The notes under the pieces are model-generated. The model searched no databases and was not told the DNA's origin. It was given only the letters and a program-made list of their open reading frames with translations. Below, piece after piece: positions 18,303-26,808 of a DNA stretch of 64,000 nucleotides. The DNA comes from Schaalia sp. ORNL0103 (lineage in GTDB: Bacteria; Actinomycetota; Actinomycetes; Actinomycetales; Actinomycetaceae). The translations under genes and the position numbers were made by a program. The DNA lies in contig NZ_JAHXSA010000001.1 in assembly GCF_019429565.1 (NCBI RefSeq), positions 1,240,001 through 1,304,000 on the forward strand, written 5' to 3'. Each line of letters opens with the position of its first letter. The stretch's first letter is position 1.

Positions 18303-21300
18303 TCAGCCGTTCCACTGGCCGTTCTCGGCGAAGTAGTACCACTTCCAGCCGATCCAGTGACCTCCCGTGTACATCGCACCCGAGTCGGTGCTCAGGTAGT
18401 ACCAGAAGCCGCCATCCTTCAGCCAACCGGTCGTCAACGCGCCACTGGAGTGCATGTAGTACCAGGACGAGCCATCCTTGACCCAACCGGTCACCATCGC
18501 GCCACTACCGGGCGTCAGGTAGTACCAGGTCAGCCCATCAAGCAGCCAACCGGTGACCATTCGCCCCGTCGCCGGATCCAGGTAGTACCAGGAAGAGCCA
18601 TCCTTCACCCAGCCACTCGCCTGGGCACCCGAAGCATCGTGGTAGAACCACGAACCAGCCTCGTTGACCCAACCGGTACGCATGTACCCATCCGCACCGA
18701 AGCGATAGATCGAGTTACCGATCTGCAGCGTCTGGCTCACCGGGTAGGTCCCGTCGGAGTAGCGGTACCACCAGCCAACCGAATCGCTGATCCACTGGCC
18801 TCCCTGCGGGGCAGGTGCGGGGGTCGGGTCCGGGGTCGGAGCAGGCGTCGGGTCCGCCGTCGGCTCAGGTGCCGGGGTCGGAGCGGGCGTCGGATCGCCC
18901 TGGAGGCGCACCTCCTGCTTGGCGGGGTTGACGCCCCAGTCCCAGGCGAAGAGGTACGGGGTCACCGGGGCCTCGTCCGTGCGTCCCTGCTGCGCCCAGG
19001 CAGCCTTCAGCTCCGAGACGGGCACGTCGAAGTGGTAGCGGTGCGTGCCGTCGGCCAGGATCTCACCGTCGTCCTCGACGAGCTTGCGGTAGTACCACGT
19101 GCCGTCGGCGTCCTCGTGGAAGTCGATGCCGGCCACGGGGGAAGCGTCGGTGACGTCGAAGGACACCGTGCGGGCGCCGCCCTCGCCGTTCACCGTGAGG
19201 TTGGAGATGACGGGGGCCTGCGTGTCCAGCGTGAACTCGTAGCTCATCTGGTGCTTCTGCGAGGACGGCCCGTCCGTCGCCGCCTCGATCGTCAGCGTGT
19301 AGGCGCCGTCGGGCAGCTCGTTGCCGGACTGGTCGTAGCCGTCGAAGAAGGGTTCCTCACCGGCGAACTCACCCGGCTTCGTCCAGCCGGTCTCGAGGTC
19401 GTAGAGGGACTTGCGCACGCGGTTGATCGTGTAGGAGCGCACTGACTCGCCCGCAGAGTTCCGGTAGGTGACAGACATCGACGGGACCGAGCGCAGCATG
19501 CCGGTCATCGGCGCGATCTTGTCGGGGGCGCCGGCCCACTTGGCGCGCGAGGTGATGAGGCGCTGCGTGTTGATCGTCGTGACCAGGTTCGAGTCCTGCT
19601 TGTCCGACAGCGGGTTCAGCGCTCCCAGCGGGATGGAGGAGTGAGCGTTGACCAGCGCGGAACGGTAGACGTGCACGGGCGTCGTCTCATCGTCCGACCA
19701 CTTGCCGTCGAAGACGTTCGGGGCTCCCCACGAGCCGTAGAAGCCCAGGTAGGGCACGGTCAGGCTCGGGGTCCCGTCCTCGCTCGTGAAGGTCACGGCG
19801 CCGTCGATGAAGGTTCCCTTGGGGGCGTTCTCCGAGGCAAAGGCAGCGAACTCGGACTCGGGGGTCACGGTGACGGTCACGGTGGCGTTCGACATCGCGG
19901 GGACCGTGATCTGCTGGGCGTCCCCGGCCTCGGCGACGCCGTCACCGGAGAAGGTCAGCGAGATGCCCGCGCCCGCCCAGTTCTGTGAGTGCTCGAGGAA
20001 GAGGCCCTCCTCAACCATCTCGGAAAGCGCCTGGCCGCCGAGGGTGTAGGTGTGAGCAGCGTCCGAGAGGTTGGTCAGCTGCACCTGGAAGGTCCACCCC
20101 TTCGTCCCGTCGCCGAGGTCGGCCTTGGGTCGGGAGGGATCGGCAGCGCCGACAACGGTCGGGTAGACGGTCGCGGTGGTCGCTGCGAGCGCGTCGACAG
20201 CCCCCGCGCCGACCCTGCGCGGCGAGTAGTAGGTGCCGTCGCCCAGCTCAACGTCGACGAGCGGGTGGGCGGTGCCCATGAGGAGGTTGGTAACGACCGC
20301 GTTCTTCTGCTCGGCGCTCATTGCGGAGAAGGCGGGATCGCTCGCAAGGCGCTCACGCACGAGGGCACTGATGCCCGCGACCTGCGGGGAGGCCATCGAG
20401 GTGCCCGACAGGCGCTGGTACTCGTTGCCGAGGTAAGCCGACATGATGTCGCCGCCGGGGGCAGCGATCTCAGGCTTGAGGGTCAGGTCGGGGGCTACGC
20501 CCCACGCCGAGAACTCCGAGGCCGTCGGGTTGTTCGAGGCCAGCACGATGCCGGAGTGCGTGACGGTCACGGTGACGTCGGCTCCGTTGGCGGCGGCCAG
20601 AGCCTCGCGGATCGCCGCGCCGTCCCGCTTGGTGATGGTCACCGTCGGCATCGACGTGGTCGAGCCGAGGATCGCCTGGTAGGGCGTGCCGACCTCGTCC
20701 GTGTCAGCGACCATGAGGGCCGCGGGTGCAGGCGAGAGAGCCGTCAGGTTGCGCGCCTTGAGCTCCTCGGTCATGGCCGAGCCGTCGCGGGAGTCCGTAC
20801 CGCCCTTGTCCTCGAGGACGATCACGCCTGAAAGGTCGGCGCCCGCGTACTGCTCGAGCCGGTCGGTGCCGCCAGCGCCGGCGTCGACGATGCGGTAGGT
20901 CTTCTCGGGGACGTCGCGCAGGCCGCGCACGGCCGCGCCCTGGCCGTCGAGGGCGGTGCGGTAGGCGATCTTGCGATCGCCCAGGCTCACGTAGGACAGG
21001 GCCTCCTGGTTGTCGACGGAGGCGACGGCCAGGGTGGACTTGTAGGAGGCGGGTTCGCCGAGTGTACCCGTGTCGGGGTCGGTCGCGAAGGGCTTGTTCT
21101 GGCCGGAGTTGTTGCCGTAGGCATTGGAGAAGGCGTTGCCGCCCGCCGCGTTGACGGTGATGCCAGCGGCGGCGAGCTTCTCGTACACGCCGGCGAAGAC
21201 GCTGCCAGCATCGCTGCTCATGCCGGAATCATCACCCAAGGACAGGTTGATAACGTCGGGCTTGATGACGAGCGCATCATCGAGGGCTGCGAGCAGCGCG

Positions 21301-22244
21301 CTGTCGGGCATCGATCCGTCCTCATCTGAGGCAACCTTGGCGACGACGATCTGCGCGTGGGGTGCGGTGCCCTGCAGGACGTCGGCGTTGGCGGCCGCGA
21401 TCGCGGTGACGTGCGTGCCGTGGGACAGGTCCTTCTCGGAATGAGGGACGACATCGGCATCGTTGTCCGCGTAGTCGTAGGCGAAGGGAATCTTGCTGTT
21501 CACGTACGTGCCGGCGCCGCCGTGCGGGAGCTTACCCGCGAAGGCCTGCACGTCGGCCTGGCTCATGCGCACGTTGACGCCGTCCATCGAGCCGGCGAAA
21601 GCGTCGTGGTCGGTCTGCAGGCCGGAGTCGATGACTTCGATGACCTGACGATCGCCCTTGAGGGCGACCTCGTTCGCACGCGTCATCGCCAGGGACGAGG
21701 CGTTCTTGAGGACGGGCGCACCGCTCCCCTGCTCCTCAGTCTCCATTGGCTTGTGGACGCCCTCGATGAAGGCGGTCTTCACTCCCTCGACCTTCTGGAT
21801 CGCGGAGAGAGCGGAGCCGGGCGCTTCGATGGCGAAGCCGACGAAAGCGTTGGTGTACTCACGCACGGTCGCGACCTGCGCACCGGGGACGATTCCCGCG
21901 ACAGCGGAGGCGATACGGGCCTTCACGTCGTCGCGCGTGGCCTGCGTGGAGCCACCGGCTGTCCCATCCTCCAACTGGACAATGATCGTCGTCGGGGTGT
22001 CGTCGGCCGCCTCCTGCGCGGACGAGGCGTCGGGCAGGGTCACTCCCCCGGCCTCGGCCTGGCGGATGGACAGCAGCGCGTCCTCGACTCGCGTCCCCGA
22101 CTGCGCGTCCTTCGACGAGGCGTGGGTGGGGTTGGCGGGGAGGACACCGCCTGGCTGCGGGCTTGCTGCGAGCGCCGGGACGCTCACGCCGGTCAGGGCG
22201 AGGGCTGCGGCGAGCGCGAGTGCCGGGGTGGAGTGATGGGACAT
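18303..22244 (-). CDS. Secreted subtilisin-like (S8) protease with wall-binding repeats
   Basis: A 1313-residue secreted protease resembling the lactocepin/C5a-peptidase group. Order: signal peptide (1-26), I9 inhibitor prodomain (~85-165), S8 catalytic domain with Asp206 (VIDSG), His275 (SHGTHV), oxyanion Asn370 (AAGGN) and Ser616 (SGTSMASP), a PA-type insert (~440-570), Fn3-like domains, a Pro/Thr/Ala/Glu linker, and about seven C-terminal choline/glucan-binding-type repeats (WYY...TGW). All catalytic residues are intact. ATG 22244 is chosen because it starts the signal peptide. It has no LPXTG motif, so wall attachment is by the repeats. It is likely to cleave host or microbial proteins at the surface; substrate unknown. 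Confidence 0.88.
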   Translation of the reverse strand: MSHHSTPALALAAALALTGVSVPALAASPQPGGVLPANPTHASSKDAQSGTRVEDALLSIRQAEAGGVTLPDASSAQEAADDTPTTIIVQLEDGTAGGSTQATRDDVKARIASAVAGIVPGAQVATVREYTNAFVGFAIEAPGSALSAIQKVEGVKTAFIEGVHKPMETEEQGSGAPVLKNASSLAMTRANEVALKGDRQVIEVIDSGLQTDHDAFAGSMDGVNVRMSQADVQAFAGKLPHGGAGTYVNSKIPFAYDYADNDADVVPHSEKDLSHGTHVTAIAAANADVLQGTAPHAQIVVAKVASDEDGSMPDSALLAALDDALVIKPDVINLSLGDDSGMSSDAGSVFAGVYEKLAAAGITVNAAGGNAFSNAYGNNSGQNKPFATDPDTGTLGEPASYKSTLAVASVDNQEALSYVSLGDRKIAYRTALDGQGAAVRGLRDVPEKTYRIVDAGAGGTDRLEQYAGADLSGVIVLEDKGGTDSRDGSAMTEELKARNLTALSPAPAALMVADTDEVGTPYQAILGSTTSMPTVTITKRDGAAIREALAAANGADVTVTVTHSGIVLASNNPTASEFSAWGVAPDLTLKPEIAAPGGDIMSAYLGNEYQRLSGTSMASPQVAGISALVRERLASDPAFSAMSAEQKNAVVTNLLMGTAHPLVDVELGDGTYYSPRRVGAGAVDALAATTATVYPTVVGAADPSRPKADLGDGTKGWTFQVQLTNLSDAAHTYTLGGQALSEMVEEGLFLEHSQNWAGAGISLTFSGDGVAEAGDAQQITVPAMSNATVTVTVTPESEFAAFASENAPKGTFIDGAVTFTSEDGTPSLTVPYLGFYGSWGAPNVFDGKWSDDETTPVHVYRSALVNAHSSIPLGALNPLSDKQDSNLVTTINTQRLITSRAKWAGAPDKIAPMTGMLRSVPSMSVTYRNSAGESVRSYTINRVRKSLYDLETGWTKPGEFAGEEPFFDGYDQSGNELPDGAYTLTIEAATDGPSSQKHQMSYEFTLDTQAPVISNLTVNGEGGARTVSFDVTDASPVAGIDFHEDADGTWYYRKLVEDDGEILADGTHRYHFDVPVSELKAAWAQQGRTDEAPVTPYLFAWDWGVNPAKQEVRLQGDPTPAPTPAPEPTADPTPAPTPDPTPAPAPQGGQWISDSVGWWYRYSDGTYPVSQTLQIGNSIYRFGADGYMRTGWVNEAGSWFYHDASGAQASGWVKDGSSWYYLDPATGRMVTGWLLDGLTWYYLTPGSGAMVTGWVKDGSSWYYMHSSGALTTGWLKDGGFWYYLSTDSGAMYTGGHWIGWKWYYFAENGQWNG

Positions 22245-22396
22245 CAATGGCTCACTTACGTGTCGACGAGATGACGATCTGATGCGCGTCCGGCTGACGC
22301 GCCGTCCTATTATGCGTAAGTTCTTCCAGTTGTGCAGTATGCATGTCCGATAGATGGCCCAGTGTCCACACACTGACATTTTGTGCAGGCCTGAAT

Positions 22397-22535
22397 ATAA
22401 GCCGAGGGGCCGACCTTGCGGTCGGCCCCTCGGCTTATCCCATCAACACAGTGCAAGTTTTCCCAGAAGGCTCCTCGAAAAAGTCTCGTCGGCATGTCCC
22501 GGACCCTCATGGTCCGTGCCGTATTCCCTTGTGAT
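22397..22535 (-). ncRNA. Candidate structured small RNA, copy 2
   Basis: Second copy of the repeat unit (full repeat 22397-22603). TACACT on the minus strand (22543-22548) is the -10 candidate, preceded by three TTGTC/TTGTCG-like steps. The internal stem CGGACC/GGTCCG (22500-22516) and the terminal hairpin (22397-22415 with 22420-22438, perfect 19-bp arms around a GNRA-type GCAA loop when read on the minus strand) are both compensated relative to copy 1. Possible short peptides from the ATG near 22540 diverge in frame between copies, so a coding role is unlikely. It lies between the terminator of the 22691 gene and the start of the 18303 gene. Confidence 0.55.
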
Positions 22536-22629
22536 GACATTCAGTGTAAACAGCGAACCTTGCGACAACGACAAGACAACCTGAAAAAACCCTGGGAATT
22601 TTGGCGCCTGCCTCCTTTGACAGACGTCT

Positions 22630-22666
22630 GGCCCGCACATCCCACATGTAGCAGGGTGTGCGGGCC
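22630..22666 (-). terminator. Terminator of the degenerate subtilisin-like gene
   Basis: GGCCCGCACA (22630-22639) pairs with TGTGCGGGCC (22657-22666), 24 bp past the stop on the minus strand. Together with the hairpin at 22397-22438 it brackets the candidate small RNA. Confidence 0.7.
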
Positions 22667-22690
22667 TGGACGCTCAGTCTCAAGGGCGGC

Positions 22691-25600
22691 CTAGCTGATC
22701 AACTGTCCCGTCTCAGAGAAGGTGTACCACGTCCAGAAGATACGCAGGCGACCCGTGGCCATCGCGCCGCTTCCGGTCTTCAGGTAGTACCAGGCACCGC
22801 CGTCCTTGAGCCACCCCGTCATCATCTTGCCGGTGGCGGGATTGAGGTAGTACCAGGTGTCGCCGTCCTTGACCCAACCGGTCGCCATGACGCCCGTGGC
22901 CGGGTCCAGGTAGTACCAGGAGATCCCATCGAGGACCCAGCCGCTCGCCTGCGCACCCGATGCGCTGTGGTAGTACCACGAGCCCTGCTCCCTCACCCAT
23001 CCGGTGCGCATGTAACCGCGCGCGTCGAAGCGGTACGTCGCTCCGTCGATAGCGAGGGTCGTATCGGCGGGGTACGAGCCGTCCTCGTAGCGGTACCACC
23101 AGCCGCGGCCATCCCGCTTCCAGGTACCGGCCTTGGGGGTGGGCGTGGGGGCGCTGACGTGGATGGTGGCGCTGGCGGACACGCTCGGCTGCGTCGGGTC
23201 GGAGACAGTGATAGTCGCGTCACCCGCACCCACCGCACGCACCTCGCCGGTCGCACTCACTGTCGCCACGGCCTCGTCCGAGGAGGACCAGACGACGCCG
23301 GTCACGTTCGCGTCCGCGGGCTCGTGGGTGGCGCTCAGCGTGAGGGTCTCCCCGACACCGAGCGTGGCGGACTCGCGCGACAACGCGAGCGACGTCATGG
23401 GGATTGCCTTCAGGGCGACCGGTGCCGTTGCCCCGTTGACCGGCCAGTCCCACACGTGCAGGTAGATAGTCGACGGGTCACCGCCGATGCTCGTCAGGGC
23501 GTCCTTCAGCGGCACGTCGAAGTGGATGTGGACCAGACCGTCCTCGCTGCGCCCGGTCGGGTAGACCTCGGCGCCGCGCTCAACAACCTTGCCGTCCTCG
23601 GTGGCCGAGAAGCCGACACCGGCGATGGCTGAGGAGTCGGTGGCGTCGAAGGACAGGACGCGGTCCTTACCCTCACCCGAAACCGTCACGTTGGAGATGA
23701 CGGGAGCCTGCGTGTCCAGGATGACGCTGTAACTGATGGACTGGGTCGCGGGCGACGGGCCGTAGGTCGAGGCCTCGATCGTCAGCATGTAGCGTCCATC
23801 CGGCAACTCGGTGCCGTCCGGCGCGTAGCCGTTGAACCAGGGGTCACAGCCCGGCGCGGAGTCCTCGACGGTGCGTGGCGAGCGCGTGTGCACGTCGTAG
23901 ATGGACCGATCCGCGCGCCCGCACGTGAAGGAGCGGATCGTCTCCCCGGCCTCGTTCCTAAAGGTGTAGGTCAGCGAGGGGACGGAGCGCAGCAGCACCG
24001 TGCCCGGGGTGACGGCGGTGCGGGCGTCCTCCTGTGTGGAGCGCGAGATGACGAGGAGGTCGGGGTTGACCCCGTTGATCATCCGCTCATCCTCAACGTC
24101 GAAGGGGCTCTGCTGACCAAAGGGCAGGCGGCCGCTCATGAACGTCGACCCGTATCCGCTGATGTGGTTGTCCGGCGTGACAAGGTCGAAGATCGCAGGC
24201 GCACCCCAGGAGCCGTAGAAGCCCACGTAGGGGACGGTGAGGTTCGGAGCGCCGTCGGCGCTCGTGAAGGTGACAGCACCGTCAATGAACGTGCCCTTGG
24301 GCGTGTTCTCCGCTGCGTACGAGGCGAAAGCCTCGCGCGGGGTCACGGTGACGGTCACGGTGGCAGTTCCCTTGGCGGGCACGGTCACCGATTCGGAGGA
24401 GAAGGTCAGGTCGATGCCCTGTCCCGCCCAGTTGGTCGAGTGATGCGTGAACAGCATGCTCTCGACCTTTTCGGACAGCGCCTGTCCGCCGAGAGTGTAG
24501 GTGCGGGCGGTGTCGGAGACGTTCGTCAGGGCCACCTGGAAGGTCCACCCGGAGGTTCCGTCACCCAGGTCAGCCTTGGGACGCGAGGGGTCCACTGCCC
24601 CGACGACGCTCGGGTACACGGACGAGGTCGTGGCGCCCTGGGCGTCCACCAGACCTGCACCCACGCGGCGCGGCGAGTAGAAAGTGCCGTTATTCTGCTC
24701 CGCGTCCACGATCGGGCGCGCGGTGCCCATCAGGAGGTTCGTGACCACGGCATTCTTCTCGGAGGCGGACAGGCCCGCAAACGCCGGGTCGGACGCCACG
24801 CGCTGACGCACGAGGGTAGCGACCGCGCCGGCCTGAGCCGAGGCCTCGGCCGTACCGGACAGCCGATCGTAGTAGTTCCCGGGGGTCGCGGACATGACCG
24901 CGCCGCCGGGGGCCGCGACCTCGGGCTTGAGCCGCAGGTCGGGGGTCACGCCCATGGAGGAGAAGTCGGAGGCGTGGATCCCCTCGGGCACGGTGAGGAT
25001 CGTGGAGGGAGAGACGTTCACCTCGATCGATCCACTTTCCGAGGCCTTGATGGCGTCGTAGAGGCGGTTGCGGTCCGAGGTCGTAATGGTCGCCATCGGC
25101 AGGTTGAACCAGCGATCGACCGACCACTTGATGGGGGTCTCGCTGTCGTACCAGTGTCCGAGCAGAACGCCGGCGGGCTTGCTGGTCAGCGACTTGAGGG
25201 CCTTGATCTTGTGCTTGACCTCCACCGAGTTGCCCCTCGAGTCGTTGCCTCCCAGCTCCTCGAGGAGGATCGTGCGCGACAGGTCACCGTAGTCCGTTCC
25301 TAGGTGCTTGGCCAGGTCCTCGCTCGAGCCGTTGCCTGCGTAGACCACGCGGTACGTGCCCTCGGCGAGAGTGTCGAACCCGGGGCCATCGCCCTTGCTC
25401 ATGCGACCCAGGGGCCGGTACCCGATCAGGTGATCCCCAAAGGTGAGGGCACCCATGATCTCCTGCTCGTTGACCGAGGCCACGGAGAGGGTCGAGGAGA
25501 AGGCTGCGGGGAAGCCGAGCGCGCCGTTGTCGGGGTCGTCGGCTCGACCATAGCTCTCGACGTCACCGGCGGGCGCGTAGACGGTCGAGCCCTGCGCGCC

Positions 25601-26605
25601 TAGGGCCTCGTAGACGTGGGCGTAGAGGGCCTCTGCGTCGTCCGTGAATCCTTCAGTCTTGGAGAAGGAGACCGAGACGACGTCGGGCTTGAGGACCATC
25701 GCGTCGTCGAGCGCGGCCAGGAGGTTCACGTCGCTCGCCTGGTTGCCCGGATCGGTCGTCACCTTCGCGACGATCAGCTGGGCCTGGGGCGCTGCGCCCG
25801 AGAACTGTCCGCTGTTAGCCGCGGCGAGGGCTGCGACGTGCGTGCCCTGGCTGTTGGCGCTGCGGGCTCCGTCGCCTCCTTCCTCCGTGGCCAGCACGTC
25901 GGTGTCCCCATCACCGTAGTCGTAGGCAAAGGGGATCTTGGGGCTCACCCACACGCCACCCTTGCCGGCGCCCAGCTGCGAGGCGAGCGAGGCCACCGAG
26001 TCCTGCGTGAAGCGCAGCGACGCTGCATCCATATCGCCGGCAAAAGCCTGGTGCGAGGTATCGATGCCGCTGTCGATGAGCTCGATGACCTGGCCCTGGC
26101 CCTTCTGGGCAAGGCCGTCGGCCCGCATCATCTGGGCCGCGGCACCGGTGGCAGCATCCGACTCGTCGCCCCCTGCGACGGCGCGGTAGCCTCCGGAGAT
26201 CTCGTCATCCGTGGCGAACGTATGGCTGCCATCGAGGAAGGCTCCCTTGACGCCGGCCGTCGCCTTGATGACACCGAGCGTCGAGGCGGGCGCCTGGATC
26301 GCAAAGCCATCAAAGGCGTGGTGGTAGTCGCGCACGTCGGAGATGGTCGCACCCGGGAGAGCCGTGGCTACGGCCTCGCTGATGCGCTTCTTCATCTGCG
26401 CGTAGTACGCGGCGTGGTCGGCCCCGGCCTCGCCCGCCTCGAGCTGGACGATGATCGTCGCCGGGGAGTCGTTTGCGCCCTGCTGGGGCGACGAGGCCTG
26501 GGTGGCGTCGGTCTCGTCCGCGAAGGCGGCGGGCACGCCGATCGTGGTGAGCGCGAGGGCGCCAGCCGCTATGAGCGTCAGCGCTGCGCGTCGGTAGTGA
26601 AACAT
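22691..26605 (-). CDS. Secreted S8-family pseudoprotease with Ig-like and wall-binding domains
   Basis: This 1304-residue paralogue of the 18303 and 29840 proteases keeps the fold but not the active site. Asp178 remains (LIDSGID), but the SHGTHV histidine is Gln253 (NSQGTHV), the oxyanion Asn is Asp348 (APAGDV), and the nucleophile Ser in SGTSMASP is Ala586 (SGTAEASA). Order: signal peptide (1-29), I9-like prodomain (~48-128), degenerate S8 with PA insert, Fn3-like domains, one BIG2 Ig-like domain, then WYY...TGW repeats. The frame is intact over 3.9 kb, so it is probably expressed as a binding or decoy protein. The start at 26605 begins the signal peptide; ATG 26629 is an alternative. Confidence 0.88.
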   Translation of the reverse strand: MFHYRRAALTLIAAGALALTTIGVPAAFADETDATQASSPQQGANDSPATIIVQLEAGEAGADHAAYYAQMKKRISEAVATALPGATISDVRDYHHAFDGFAIQAPASTLGVIKATAGVKGAFLDGSHTFATDDEISGGYRAVAGGDESDAATGAAAQMMRADGLAQKGQGQVIELIDSGIDTSHQAFAGDMDAASLRFTQDSVASLASQLGAGKGGVWVSPKIPFAYDYGDGDTDVLATEEGGDGARSANSQGTHVAALAAANSGQFSGAAPQAQLIVAKVTTDPGNQASDVNLLAALDDAMVLKPDVVSVSFSKTEGFTDDAEALYAHVYEALGAQGSTVYAPAGDVESYGRADDPDNGALGFPAAFSSTLSVASVNEQEIMGALTFGDHLIGYRPLGRMSKGDGPGFDTLAEGTYRVVYAGNGSSEDLAKHLGTDYGDLSRTILLEELGGNDSRGNSVEVKHKIKALKSLTSKPAGVLLGHWYDSETPIKWSVDRWFNLPMATITTSDRNRLYDAIKASESGSIEVNVSPSTILTVPEGIHASDFSSMGVTPDLRLKPEVAAPGGAVMSATPGNYYDRLSGTAEASAQAGAVATLVRQRVASDPAFAGLSASEKNAVVTNLLMGTARPIVDAEQNNGTFYSPRRVGAGLVDAQGATTSSVYPSVVGAVDPSRPKADLGDGTSGWTFQVALTNVSDTARTYTLGGQALSEKVESMLFTHHSTNWAGQGIDLTFSSESVTVPAKGTATVTVTVTPREAFASYAAENTPKGTFIDGAVTFTSADGAPNLTVPYVGFYGSWGAPAIFDLVTPDNHISGYGSTFMSGRLPFGQQSPFDVEDERMINGVNPDLLVISRSTQEDARTAVTPGTVLLRSVPSLTYTFRNEAGETIRSFTCGRADRSIYDVHTRSPRTVEDSAPGCDPWFNGYAPDGTELPDGRYMLTIEASTYGPSPATQSISYSVILDTQAPVISNVTVSGEGKDRVLSFDATDSSAIAGVGFSATEDGKVVERGAEVYPTGRSEDGLVHIHFDVPLKDALTSIGGDPSTIYLHVWDWPVNGATAPVALKAIPMTSLALSRESATLGVGETLTLSATHEPADANVTGVVWSSSDEAVATVSATGEVRAVGAGDATITVSDPTQPSVSASATIHVSAPTPTPKAGTWKRDGRGWWYRYEDGSYPADTTLAIDGATYRFDARGYMRTGWVREQGSWYYHSASGAQASGWVLDGISWYYLDPATGVMATGWVKDGDTWYYLNPATGKMMTGWLKDGGAWYYLKTGSGAMATGRLRIFWTWYTFSETGQLIS

Positions 26606-26726
26606 TGTCGGCTCGCTTTCTTCACACATAAAGTGTTGAGCTGCATGAGGATGAGTGATCGCGCGGCACATCCCTGTGGGGCGCGATAGGGCGGGCGGAG
26701 CGTATGCGGTGCCCGCATTGCCTTGC

Positions 26727-26772
26727 GAGCGCGCCCACTCCCCCGGCATGAGTCCGGGCGGGGCGGGCGCGA
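26727..26772 (-). terminator. Probable terminator of the LRR protein gene
   Basis: An interrupted GC-rich dyad (GCGCGCCC near 26729 with GGGCGCG near 26764, inner CCCGG/CCGGG) lies ~40 bp past the stop on the minus strand. The remaining 26606-26726 presumably holds the promoter of the 22691 gene; no clear boxes are seen. Short TCAGCGG repeats surround the stop codon at 26809. Confidence 0.4.
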
Positions 26773-26808
26773 CGCATGGGTAGTCCTTCGGGTCAGCGGG
26801 TCAGCGGA

